Shown: in pieces, positions 47,344 through 55,535 of the stretch
Layout of the letters: every line of letters starts with the position of its first letter
Position numbering within the stretch: position 1 is the first letter of the stretch
DNA from: Streptomyces sp. NBC_01260
GTDB lineage: Bacteria > Actinomycetota > Actinomycetes > Streptomycetales > Streptomycetaceae
DNA length: 64,000 nucleotides
Assembly: GCF_036226405.1 (NCBI RefSeq)
Contig: NZ_CP108464.1
Location: forward strand, 6,448,001-6,512,000
Direction of reading: 5' to 3'
Notes under the pieces: generated by a model
What the model was told of the DNA's origin: nothing
Database searches by the model: none
What the model saw: only the letters and a program-made list of their open reading frames with translations
Program-made: the position numbers and the translations under genes

Positions 47344-48165
47344 TCAGCGCCGGCCGGGCACTGCCGTCCGCCCGGCCAGGGCGAGCGTGCGGTGGGCCGA
47401 GGCCACCACCGCCGCGTCCACGAAGCGGCCGTCCGGCAGGGCCAGCGCACCCGCCTCGGTCCGGGCCGCCTCGACGATCTCCTGAGCCGCCTCGATCTCC
47501 TGCGTCGTCGGCCGGAACGCCCGCTCGATCACCGGCAGCTGCCGGGGGTGGATCGCCGCCCGGCCGAGAAACCCCAGCGCCCGCCCACGGGCGCAGGACG
47601 CCCACAGGCCGTCCAGGTCCCGGACATCCGGGAACACCGACTGGGTGGGCGGGGCCAGCCCGGCCGCCCGCGCCGCGACCACCGTCCGGCTGCGCGACCA
47701 GTCGAGCCCCGTATCGTCCCGCACTCCCAGATCGGCCCGGAGATCCGCCTCGCCCAGGGCGATGGACCGCACCTGGGGGTGGGCGGCGGCCACCGCGTAC
47801 GCGTGCTCGATGCCGAGCGCCGACTCCAGCAGCGGACAGAGCGCGACCCCGGGAGCCAGGGCCGCGATGTGATGGACGGAGGCCGCGTGCGTGATCTTCG
47901 GCAGCCGCAGTTCGCCGAGGCCCGGCAGCCCGGCCAGGGCCAGGACGTCGGCCTCGGTGTGGACCCGGACGTGGACCGGCACCGTGCCGGCGGGTTCGGA
48001 GAGGAGCTCCACGGCGGCCGCCCGTGCGTACTCCTTGCGGTCCGGGGCGACCGCGTCCTCCAGGTCCACGATCACCACGTCCGCCCCCGACTCACGCGCC
48101 TTGCGCACCACGTCCGGCCGGTCCCCGGGGACGTACAGCCAGGTGAGGGGGATCGCCGGGGTCAC
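47344..48165 (-). CDS. CitE-like CoA-ester lyase (HpcH/HpaI aldolase superfamily)
   Basis: 273 residues. VPGDRPDVVRKARESGADVVIVDLED in parts marks the CitE-like barrel; the Mg-binding Glu/Asp are in PLLESALGIEHAY near 112 and ALGEADLRADLG near 138-148. Members cleave beta-hydroxyacyl-CoAs such as (S)-citramalyl-CoA or malyl-CoA. It is last in a seven-gene run; its GTG overlaps the stop of the CoA-transferase gene. Together with a CaiB partner this is the activate-then-cleave pair seen in itaconate/citramalate breakdown, but no hydratase is here. Confidence 0.85.
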   Translation of the reverse strand: MTPAIPLTWLYVPGDRPDVVRKARESGADVVIVDLEDAVAPDRKEYARAAAVELLSEPAGTVPVHVRVHTEADVLALAGLPGLGELRLPKITHAASVHHIAALAPGVALCPLLESALGIEHAYAVAAAHPQVRSIALGEADLRADLGVRDDTGLDWSRSRTVVAARAAGLAPPTQSVFPDVRDLDGLWASCARGRALGFLGRAAIHPRQLPVIERAFRPTTQEIEAAQEIVEAARTEAGALALPDGRFVDAAVVASAHRTLALAGRTAVPGRR

Positions 48166-49361
48166 AGGACCCGCTCCGCACGCAGCGCCGAGATCTCCGG
48201 GCCGGTCAGGCCCAGCCCGGTGAGGATCTCCTCGGTGTCCGCCCCGTGCGGCCGGCCCGCCCAGCGGATCGCCCCCGGGGTGCCGGAGAGCCGGAACAGG
48301 ACGTTCTGCATTCGCAGCGGGCCCAGCTCGGGGTCGTCGACCTCGGTGATGGAGTCCAGCGCCCGGTACTGCGGGTCCTCCATCACGTCGCGGATGTCAT
48401 GGATGGGCGCGATGGCCGCCTCCGCCTTCTCGAACGCCGAGATCGCGTCGTCCCGGGTGTGCCGGGCGATCCAGTTGCCGACCGCCTCGTCGAGCTCCTC
48501 GCAGTGGTCGGCGCGTGTGGTGCCGGAGCCGAACCACGGCTCGTCGATCAGCTCCGCCCGCCCCACCAGGCGCATCACCCGCTCGGCGATGGACTGCGCG
48601 GAGGTGGAGACGGCCACCCACTGCCCGTCCGAGGTGCGGTAGGTGTTGCGCGGGGCGTTGTTGCGCGAGCGGTTGCCGGTGCGCGGCTGGACGTAGCCGA
48701 GCTGGTCGTACCAGAGCGGCTGCGGGCCGAGCACGGTCAGGATCGGTTCGATGATCGCCAGGTCGACGACCTGCCCCTCACCGGTGCGTTCCCGCCCGGC
48801 GAGCGCGGTCATCACCGCGAACGCCGTGGCGATCGCCGCGATCGAGTCGGCCAGACCGAACGGCGGCAGCGTCGGCGGCCCGTCCGGCTCCCCGGTGATC
48901 GCCGCGAATCCGCTCATCGCCTCCGCGAGCGTGCCGAAGCCGGGCCGGTGCGCGTACGGGCCGAACTGGCCGAAGCCGGTGACCCGGGCCAGTACCAGCC
49001 GGGGGTTGACGGCGTGCAGTTCCTCCCAGCCCAGCCCCCACCGCTCCAGCGTGCCCGGCCGGAAGTTCTCGATGATCACATCGGTGTCGGCGGCGAGCCG
49101 CAGCAGGATGCCGCGGCCGCCGGGCCCGGACAGATCGAGGGTCATGGTGCGCTTGTTGCGGCCGAGCAGTTTCCACCACAGCCCGATGCCGTCCTTCGTG
49201 GGGCCGTGGCCCCGGGACGGGTCGGGCCGGCCGGGATGCTCGATCTTGATCACCTCGGCGCCGTAGTCGCCGAGCATGGTGGCGCACAGGGGGCCCGCGA
49301 AGAGCGTGGCGAGATCGATGACCCGGAGCCCGGTCAGCGGCGCTGGCGCCGGCCCGGTCAC
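48162..49361 (-). CDS. CaiB/BaiF (class III) CoA transferase
   Basis: 399 residues. The N-terminus LTGLRVIDLATLFAGPLCATMLGDYGAEVIKIEHP in parts and FRPGTLERWGLGWEELHAVNPRLV in parts are diagnostic. The position of the class III catalytic Asp appears to be Glu here (VDLAIIEPIL near residue 188), a variant also frequent in actinobacterial paralogues. It should transfer CoA to a carboxylic acid. GTG start overlaps the kinase stop; the stop overlaps the lyase start. Confidence 0.88.
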   Translation of the reverse strand: MTGPAPAPLTGLRVIDLATLFAGPLCATMLGDYGAEVIKIEHPGRPDPSRGHGPTKDGIGLWWKLLGRNKRTMTLDLSGPGGRGILLRLAADTDVIIENFRPGTLERWGLGWEELHAVNPRLVLARVTGFGQFGPYAHRPGFGTLAEAMSGFAAITGEPDGPPTLPPFGLADSIAAIATAFAVMTALAGRERTGEGQVVDLAIIEPILTVLGPQPLWYDQLGYVQPRTGNRSRNNAPRNTYRTSDGQWVAVSTSAQSIAERVMRLVGRAELIDEPWFGSGTTRADHCEELDEAVGNWIARHTRDDAISAFEKAEAAIAPIHDIRDVMEDPQYRALDSITEVDDPELGPLRMQNVLFRLSGTPGAIRWAGRPHGADTEEILTGLGLTGPEISALRAERVL

Positions 49362-50242
49362 GCGGCGTCGATTTCGCTGCGGTACGGCATGGAAGTGGAG
49401 GCGCCGTGCTTCTGTACGCAGAGCGCGGCGGCCGAGGAGGCCCAGGCGATGGCCTGCGGCACCGGCCGGCCCTCGCCGATCGCCACCGCGAGCGCGCCGA
49501 CGAAGGTGTCCCCGGCGCCGGTGGTGTCGACGGCGGTGACGTCGGGGGCGGGGAAGTGGACGGCCGTGCTGCCCCGGGCCGCGTACAGGCACCCCTTCGA
49601 GCCGAGCGTGATGACGACCGCGGGCACCTGGCCGAGCAGCACCTCCGCCGCCGCGTGCGGTTCGAAGTGCCCGGACAGCTCGGCCGCCTCGTGCTCATTG
49701 GGGATCAGCAGGTCGACGCAGTCGAGGAGTTCGTCGGGCAGCTGCTGCACGGGGGACGGGGTGAGGAGAATCCGTACCCCCTGGGCATGACCGGCCCGCG
49801 CCCCCTCGATCACGGCGGACAGCGGCAGCTCCAGCTGGAGCAGCAGCAGATCGGCACCGGCGATGGCGGCGATCTCGCCCGGACCGAGCGCGGTGACGGC
49901 GCCGTTCGCGCCGGGGATGACCACGATCGCGTTGGAGCCCTTGGCGTCCACCACGATGTGTGCCGTACCGCTGGGCCCCTCGGCGGTGTGCAGCAGATCG
50001 GTGTCGACGCCCGAGTGCTCCAGGTTCTCCCGCAGCCGGACACCGTACTCGTCGTTGCCGACCGCACCGATCATCATCACGTCACCGCCCGCACGGGCGG
50101 CGGCGACGGCCTGGTTGGCCCCCTTGCCGCCGGGCACGGTGCGGAACTCGCTTCCGGTGACGGTCTGTCCGCGCTCCGGAGCCCGGTCGACGTAGGCCAC
50201 AAGATCCATATTGGTGCTGCCGAGCACCGCGATACCGGTCAT
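49358..50242 (-). CDS. rbsK: Ribokinase-like PfkB-family sugar kinase
   Basis: 294 residues, typical ribokinase length. GGKGANQA at 38-45 (substrate side) and DTTGAGDTFVGAL near 240 (anion hole and catalytic Asp) are intact, and NMDLVAYVDR opens the protein as in RbsK. It phosphorylates ribose or another ribosyl compound. AGGAGG lies ten bases before ATG 50242. It is flanked by an ADP-ribosylglycohydrolase gene overlapping its start, which points to a ribose-containing substrate. Confidence 0.87.
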   Translation of the reverse strand: MTGIAVLGSTNMDLVAYVDRAPERGQTVTGSEFRTVPGGKGANQAVAAARAGGDVMMIGAVGNDEYGVRLRENLEHSGVDTDLLHTAEGPSGTAHIVVDAKGSNAIVVIPGANGAVTALGPGEIAAIAGADLLLLQLELPLSAVIEGARAGHAQGVRILLTPSPVQQLPDELLDCVDLLIPNEHEAAELSGHFEPHAAAEVLLGQVPAVVITLGSKGCLYAARGSTAVHFPAPDVTAVDTTGAGDTFVGALAVAIGEGRPVPQAIAWASSAAALCVQKHGASTSMPYRSEIDAA

Positions 50243-51621
50243 GGGCGGAGTGCCTCCTGATGGGTGAGCCGGTGGGTCAGGTCGGCGAGGGTGTCGAAGC
50301 CGACCGAGTCGAAACCGGGGACGGACGTGGCGAGACGGTTCTTCAGCGGGGTGGTCCACCGGTCGGGCAGCGCCTCGGGCCGCCCGGCCAGCAGCCCGGC
50401 GAGCGAACCGGCGGTCGCCCCGTTGGAGTCGGTGTCCCAGCCGCCGGACACCGCACGGCAGATCGATCCGGTGAAATCACCGTCGGCGTGCGTGAGCGCG
50501 GCGGCGAGCAGCGCCGCGTTGGGCAGCACATGCACCCAGTGGTACCGGCCGTACGTGTCGTGGAGCCGGTCGACGACGCTGTCGAAGCCGGACGCGTCGC
50601 GGGCCGCCGCGACACCGTCCCGGACCGCCTGCGCGAACCGCGAACGCGGTGGTACGACCCGGAGCCCGGCGGCCAGACAGCCGTGCACACCGGCCTCGCC
50701 GCCGGCCGCCTCGGCGAGCGCCGCCGCGGTGAACATCGCGCCGTACACCCCGTTCCCGCTGTGCGTGAGGACCGCGTCCCGGTGGGCCTGTTCCGCTGCC
50801 GCGCCCGGGTCGCCGGGATGCGTCCAGCCGTGCACATCGGCGCGGATCTGCGCCCCGATCCACTCCCGGAACGGATTGCGGTGCAGAGCGGTGTCCGGCG
50901 GCTCGACGCCGTCGAGCAGATTGCGGTACGCGACCCGCTCGGCGGTGAACGTCCGGCCCGCCGGAAGCTCGTCCAGCCAGAGGCGGGCGAGGTCGGCGGT
51001 GGTGAACGAACGGCCGTAGCGCTGGAGCAACACCACCGTCAGCAGCGGGTAGTTGAGATCGTCGTCCTCCGGCATCCCGTCGATGTTCTCGGCGAGCGAG
51101 GTGGTCGCGGAGCGCCGGTTCCAGGGATACGTGGCCGACAGGGCCGGGGGCAGCCCCTTGGCGGTGAACCAGGTGGAGAGCGGCCAGTTCCCGGTGGCGC
51201 GGGCCAGCGCGCGGATGCCCTCCAGCGGCAGCTTCTCCACCGGCTTGCCCAGCAGACAGCCGGCGGCGCGCCCCAGCCAGGCCGCGTGCAGCCGGTCGCG
51301 GCCCACAGCGGCCGGGTCCGTGCGGGGGAGCGGCCAGTGCGGGCAGGCGGCCCGGATCTCGTCCAGGCCGGTCGGCTCGTCGTCGGCCAACGGCGATTCC
51401 AGCAGGGCGAGTTCGTCCAGCAGGTGCTCGGCGACCGCGCGCAGTTCCGGCGGCGCGGGGGGCTCGGAGGCGCCCGCGCGGTCCGGGGCGGGCGACCCGC
51501 CGGCCTCGTACCACCGGCGCTCGATGTCCCGGGCGTCGCGCCCGTCCTCGGCGGCCTGCCGCAGCTCGTGCCCGACCAGGTCCTCCGGCTGTACCCAGGT
51601 GGCCCGCACCCTCGTGTTCAC
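50239..51621 (-). CDS. ADP-ribosylglycohydrolase-family protein 1
   Basis: 460 residues. A ~105-residue N-terminal extension precedes the all-helical DraG-type domain (RLHAAWLGRAAGCLLGKPVE in part). The metal motifs are PEDDDLNY near residue 184 (in place of the usual TDDT) and GGWDTDSNGATAG near 394, so the C-terminal D-x-D-S/T is intact. Members remove ADP-ribose or related groups from proteins or small molecules using Mg2+. GTG start overlaps the stop of paralogue 2; its stop overlaps the ribokinase start. Confidence 0.86.
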   Translation of the reverse strand: MNTRVRATWVQPEDLVGHELRQAAEDGRDARDIERRWYEAGGSPAPDRAGASEPPAPPELRAVAEHLLDELALLESPLADDEPTGLDEIRAACPHWPLPRTDPAAVGRDRLHAAWLGRAAGCLLGKPVEKLPLEGIRALARATGNWPLSTWFTAKGLPPALSATYPWNRRSATTSLAENIDGMPEDDDLNYPLLTVVLLQRYGRSFTTADLARLWLDELPAGRTFTAERVAYRNLLDGVEPPDTALHRNPFREWIGAQIRADVHGWTHPGDPGAAAEQAHRDAVLTHSGNGVYGAMFTAAALAEAAGGEAGVHGCLAAGLRVVPPRSRFAQAVRDGVAAARDASGFDSVVDRLHDTYGRYHWVHVLPNAALLAAALTHADGDFTGSICRAVSGGWDTDSNGATAGSLAGLLAGRPEALPDRWTTPLKNRLATSVPGFDSVGFDTLADLTHRLTHQEALRP

Positions 51622-52820
51622 GGCGTGTCCGTCAGCGTGGCGAAGGCGCTCTCGTGGGCGCGGCGGCGGGCCGTGTCGTGTGCGAACACCTCGCGGGCGA
51701 CCTCCGCCAGGGTCCGGGCCGGGGCGTGCAGGTCGAGGCGGCTGGCCCCGGCGACCGTGCTCACCCAGTCGGCGGGGATCGCCCCTTCGCCGTGCAGCGC
51801 GCCCGCGATGGCGCCGCTCATGGTGGCGATCGAGTCGCAGTCCCGCCCGTAGTTGACCGACCCCAGGACCGTGCGCCGGTAGTCCCCGTCTCCGACGAGC
51901 AGCATGCCGAGTGCGACGGGGAGTTCCTCGACGGCATGCAGCCGGGAGGGGCGCCGGGCGCCGAGCGAGGGGGCGCGGTAGTCGGGGCCCACGGTGTCGA
52001 AGGGGGCGACGGCCTCGCGCAGCGGGCCCAGGGCGGACTCGAAGTCCCGGTAACCGGATGCCGTTTCGCACACCGCCTCGATGGCGGCCTGGGTGCCGTC
52101 CTTGGCGAGTGACAGACAGGCCGCGACGACCGAGGCGGGCGTCGCCCCCGGCACGCAGGCCGCGGCGACGGCGGCCGCGAAGACTCCGGCCGCCTCCCTC
52201 CCGTACGACGACTGGTGGGCGCCCGCGACGTCCAGCGCCTCGGCGTAGGCGGCCTGCGGATGGGCCGCGTTCACCAGGCCGACCGGCGCCATGTACATCG
52301 CCGCCCCGCAGTTGACGATGTTGCCCGAGCCCGCCTCGCGCGGGTCCACATGGCCGTAGTGCAGCCGGGCGACGATCCACTTCTCCGCGAGGAAGATCCG
52401 CTGGAGCGGCAGCGCCTCGGCCTCCAGCTCCGGAATCCAGCGAGGGTTCGAGATCAGCTCCGGTACGAGGTGGTCGGCGACGGAGTACGCGTCGAGATGG
52501 CCGCGCACCTTCCCGTACACCCGGATCAGCGCATGGGTCATCAAGGTGTCGTCGGTGACGTGCCCGTCGCCCTTGTGGTACGGGGCGATGGGGCGGGCGG
52601 TGCGCCAGTCGTCGCCGTCCCAGGGGCCGACGACGCCGGTGATCCGCCCGCCGTGGCGGGCCACGATCTGCTCCGGGGGCCGGCCCTCGACCGGACCGCC
52701 GAGCGCGTCGCCGACGGCGGCGCCGACGAGCGCGCCCGCGATCCGTTCATCGAGTGTGAGCGCCGTGGGCGTCGTGGGCGGTGCGGACCTCGTGGGCGCC
52801 GGGGGCGCTGTGGATGTCAT
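51618..52820 (-). CDS. ADP-ribosylglycohydrolase-family protein 2
   Basis: About 400 residues. LDERIAGALVGAAVGDALGG opens the DraG-type domain; both metal motifs are canonical, VTDDTLMTH near residue 88 and NYGRDCDSIATMSGAIAGALHG in part near 325. This is the paralogue most likely to be an active hydrolase. ATG 52820 is used; a GTG at 52835 is in frame. Either way the N-terminal coding part overlaps the end of paralogue 3 by about 75-90 bp, a long overlap for this operon. Confidence 0.88.
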   Translation of the reverse strand: MTSTAPPAPTRSAPPTTPTALTLDERIAGALVGAAVGDALGGPVEGRPPEQIVARHGGRITGVVGPWDGDDWRTARPIAPYHKGDGHVTDDTLMTHALIRVYGKVRGHLDAYSVADHLVPELISNPRWIPELEAEALPLQRIFLAEKWIVARLHYGHVDPREAGSGNIVNCGAAMYMAPVGLVNAAHPQAAYAEALDVAGAHQSSYGREAAGVFAAAVAAACVPGATPASVVAACLSLAKDGTQAAIEAVCETASGYRDFESALGPLREAVAPFDTVGPDYRAPSLGARRPSRLHAVEELPVALGMLLVGDGDYRRTVLGSVNYGRDCDSIATMSGAIAGALHGEGAIPADWVSTVAGASRLDLHAPARTLAEVAREVFAHDTARRRAHESAFATLTDTP

Positions 52821-54057
52821 GTCCGAATTGTCCACCCCGAGGTGCCGGTTCCGTGTCTGCCAGCAGCCCGGCGAGTTCCATCAGGTCCGTGCCCGCGAAA
52901 CGGGGCAGCGCACACCCCGCCAGAGTGCGGCAGGCCTCACGCCAGCCGTCGGGCACGGATCTGATCGAGCCGAGCGCACCCGTCAGCGCACCGGCCAGGG
53001 CCGGCGCCGAATCGGCGACCCTGGACAGGCAGGCCGCGGACGGTACGGCCTGAGCGATCTCGCCGCGGGCCGCGGTGGCCAGGGCGAGGGCGACCGGGAC
53101 GGTCTCGGCCGCGGCGATCCCGTAGCTGTAGACGTGGTCGACGATCTGATGCTCCAGCACCGGTACGAGGGCGAAGGCGCCGGCCTTCTCACCGGCGAAG
53201 TCGCGGGCGATCCGGACCGCGTGGGCGGCGTTGCGGGCGATCTCGGTGCCCTCGGGGAGCTGCGCCAACGCGGCGTTCACCGCCGTGTCCACGTCCGCCC
53301 CGCCGAGCGCCTCGGCGATCGCGGCGGCCATCGCCCGCGCCCCGTGCACCCCGTCGCCGTCCTGGGTGTAGCGCGCGTCGAACTCGGCGAGGTCGGCCGC
53401 CGCCGCGGGGTCGCCTGGGTGGACGACGGCCAGTACGGCGGCCCGCACACACGCCGCGTCGTCGAAGTAGTGCGGGTTGTCGTGGCCGGTGGCGGGCGGG
53501 CGCAGCCCGGCGGCCAGATTGCCGAGCCCGGCCCGGACCGAGATCCGGGCCCGCAGCGGCAGGACCGCCGACTCGACCTCGGGTGCCCGGGCGGCGGCCG
53601 CGGCGACCTCGGCGGCCAGCGCGTTCCAGGCGACGTCCACCGCGGCCCGCATCCGGCGGCCGGGGGAGAGGCCGTGCAGCGGGCCGGCCGCCGAGGTCAG
53701 CACGGTCCCGGCCGCGAACGCCGCCCATTCGGCGTCGTCGGACGGGCCGAGCCGCAGGGGTTCCGGCGGCTGGTTGAGCGCGATGGGGACGGGCAGTGTG
53801 GTGGTCGCGTTCTGCTCGGCGAAGGTGTCGAGCTCGCGGGTGAGGCGCCGGGTCCACTCCGGCATCCGGGCCGCCCGGTGCCGCGCGGCCGGCCAGCCCG
53901 CGGCGTCCCCGGAGGCCAGCCCGAGCAGCAGCCCCTCGATCCGGGCCCGCCGCCCGGTGTCCGGCGGGCCGGGGGGCGGCGCGGCCGGGGTGCTGCCCTC
54001 GCGCCCGCGCGCCGGGTCCGGGTGCCCGGACCGCGAGGTGTCCTTCGCCGTGGTCAT
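52747..54057 (-). CDS. ADP-ribosylglycohydrolase-family protein 3, degenerate metal sites
   Basis: 436 residues. The domain is recognisable (RIEGLLLGLASGDAAGWP), but the N-terminal motif reads GPSDDAEW near residue 104 (Thr replaced by Ala) and the C-terminal motif reads SRVADSAPALAGALTGAL near 347, where the first Asp of G-R-D-x-D-S/T is Val. Loss of metal ligands suggests a non-catalytic or changed role. The C-terminal ~25 residues form a His/Ala/Gly-rich tail that lies over the start of paralogue 2. ATGA overlap with paralogue 4. Confidence 0.84.
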   Translation of the reverse strand: MTTAKDTSRSGHPDPARGREGSTPAAPPPGPPDTGRRARIEGLLLGLASGDAAGWPAARHRAARMPEWTRRLTRELDTFAEQNATTTLPVPIALNQPPEPLRLGPSDDAEWAAFAAGTVLTSAAGPLHGLSPGRRMRAAVDVAWNALAAEVAAAAARAPEVESAVLPLRARISVRAGLGNLAAGLRPPATGHDNPHYFDDAACVRAAVLAVVHPGDPAAAADLAEFDARYTQDGDGVHGARAMAAAIAEALGGADVDTAVNAALAQLPEGTEIARNAAHAVRIARDFAGEKAGAFALVPVLEHQIVDHVYSYGIAAAETVPVALALATAARGEIAQAVPSAACLSRVADSAPALAGALTGALGSIRSVPDGWREACRTLAGCALPRFAGTDLMELAGLLADTEPAPRGGQFGHDIHSAPGAHEVRTAHDAHGAHTR

Positions 54058-55271
54058 CGCCCCACCGCCGTTCCGCCCGCGACGGGGACCGGCGCGGTGC
54101 CCTCGGGTGCTCCGGGTGGCTCGGGTGCTCCGGTTGGTCCGCTGCCGTGCCCCCCGCCGCCGCCGCCGGGCTCCGGGGCCGCGGGCCCCTCCGCGCCCCG
54201 TTCGTCCGCCTCGGCCGGGGTGAGCAGCTCCGCGATGTCCAGCACGTGGTAGCCGCGCATCGACGGGAGGCAGCTGCCCCGGACCGGGCCGATCGCCTCC
54301 GCCCAGTGGCGCGGAATGGCCGAGGCCCCGTGCAGCGCCCCGGCCAGGGCGCCCGCCACCGCGGCCGTGGTGTCGGCGTCGCGGCCCATGTTGACCGCGG
54401 TCAGCACCGCCGTACGGAAGTCGCCGCGCGCCGCGGCGAACGCCCCGAAGGCCAGCCCCACCGCCTCCGGGGCCAGGTCCGTCCACGGGTAGCCGCCGAC
54501 GACCACGGCCGAGCGCACCGCACGTTCCCTCGTGAGCCGGTCGGGGTACGTGCGCTGGGCGGCCGTCACCGCACGGCGCAGCGAACGAGCGGTCCAGCAG
54601 TCCATCGGTACGACGGAGAGCGCGGCCGCGATCACGGAGGTGACCCCGGCCCCCGTCATCGCGGCCGCCACCCCGGCCGCCACCGCCTGGCCGCCGTAGA
54701 TGCCCTCGCCCTCGTGGCTGACCCGGCCGTCCACCGCGACCAGCCGGGCCGCCTCGGCCGGGCGGCCCGCCGCGAAGACGCCGAACGGCGCCGCCCGCAT
54801 CGCCAGGCCGTCGCTCCAGGCGTGCCGGTGCTGGGCGGAGATCGGGGCGGTGAGTCCCCGGCGCAGGTTCTCCAGCGTGCCGCGCTCGCTGAACCCGGCA
54901 CCGCGGAACGGCCCCTCGTCCAGGTCCGCGATCCACAGCCGCCAGGCCCGCTCGACATGGGTCACGGTCAGGGCCGAACCGTGCCGGGCCAGCAGCAGCC
55001 CGGAGAAGATCGCGTACTCCGTGTCGTCGGTGCCCGCCGGGTCGTCGCTCACGAAGCTCTCGATCCGGCCCCAGCGGCGGCGGATCTCGGAGGGCCGCAT
55101 GTTCTCCGCGGGGGCGCCCAGTGCGTCGCCGACCGCGAGGCCCAGCAGCGAACCCCTGGCCCGGTCACCCGGGCCGCCCCGGACCGTTTCGCCCGGGGCC
55201 GGCGCCCCGCGTACAGCCGCCCGCCTGCCGTCCGTGTGCGGCGCTGCCGGATTTCCTGCGATCAGCTCCAT
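54054..55271 (-). CDS. ADP-ribosylglycohydrolase-family protein 4
   Basis: 405 residues, first gene of the run. After ~40 residues the domain opens with RARGSLLGLAVGDALGAPAE. Both metal motifs are canonical: GTDDTEYAIF near residue 80 and NMGRDADTTAAVAGALAGALHG in part near 295. The C-terminus ends in a Gly/Pro-rich tail (PGGGGGGHGSGP). ATG 55271 follows GAAGGG; the longer reading from 55703 crosses the promoter and inverted repeat and is rejected. The stop overlaps the start of paralogue 3. Confidence 0.88.
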   Translation of the reverse strand: MELIAGNPAAPHTDGRRAAVRGAPAPGETVRGGPGDRARGSLLGLAVGDALGAPAENMRPSEIRRRWGRIESFVSDDPAGTDDTEYAIFSGLLLARHGSALTVTHVERAWRLWIADLDEGPFRGAGFSERGTLENLRRGLTAPISAQHRHAWSDGLAMRAAPFGVFAAGRPAEAARLVAVDGRVSHEGEGIYGGQAVAAGVAAAMTGAGVTSVIAAALSVVPMDCWTARSLRRAVTAAQRTYPDRLTRERAVRSAVVVGGYPWTDLAPEAVGLAFGAFAAARGDFRTAVLTAVNMGRDADTTAAVAGALAGALHGASAIPRHWAEAIGPVRGSCLPSMRGYHVLDIAELLTPAEADERGAEGPAAPEPGGGGGGHGSGPTGAPEPPGAPEGTAPVPVAGGTAVGR

Positions 55272-55390
55272 CGCGTCGACCCTTCGCTCGTACCGAGCCA
55301 GTTCCCGTACCTGTGGGATCTGTGCCACGCGAAGCCATGACAGAGGCCGATAATCGCAACAAAAGGGCCACTCGGATGACGGTCTTCGGA

Positions 55391-55450
55391 CAGCAAGGCA
55401 AGCCGTACCTACCTGGTCACGGACAGTGGTAAGTACGGCCTGCCTTGCTG
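55391..55450. promoter_or_regulatory. 23-bp inverted repeat in the divergent promoter region; iron-box-like halves
   Basis: The arms 55391-55413 and 55428-55450 match at 21 of 23 positions with a 14-nt spacer. Within the left arm, positions 55394-55412 match the actinobacterial iron box TTAGGTTAGSCTAACCTAA at 12 of 19 positions by my count. It lies 86 bp before the VIT1/CCC1 gene and 120 bp before the hydrolase operon start. Confidence 0.55.
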
Positions 55451-55535
55451 GCGGGGGCCATTTTTCGTGCGTACTTTCGATGGTGTCGAGCGGGGGCGGA
55501 GCGGGCTGGACCCGCTGCCGGAGAAGGGGAGAGCT

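Noticed and set aside
50239..52380. Long minus-strand reading of 713 residues
   Set aside because: The extra N-terminal part overlaps hydrolase paralogue 2 in another frame; the GTG at 51621 overlapping that gene's stop is the better start.
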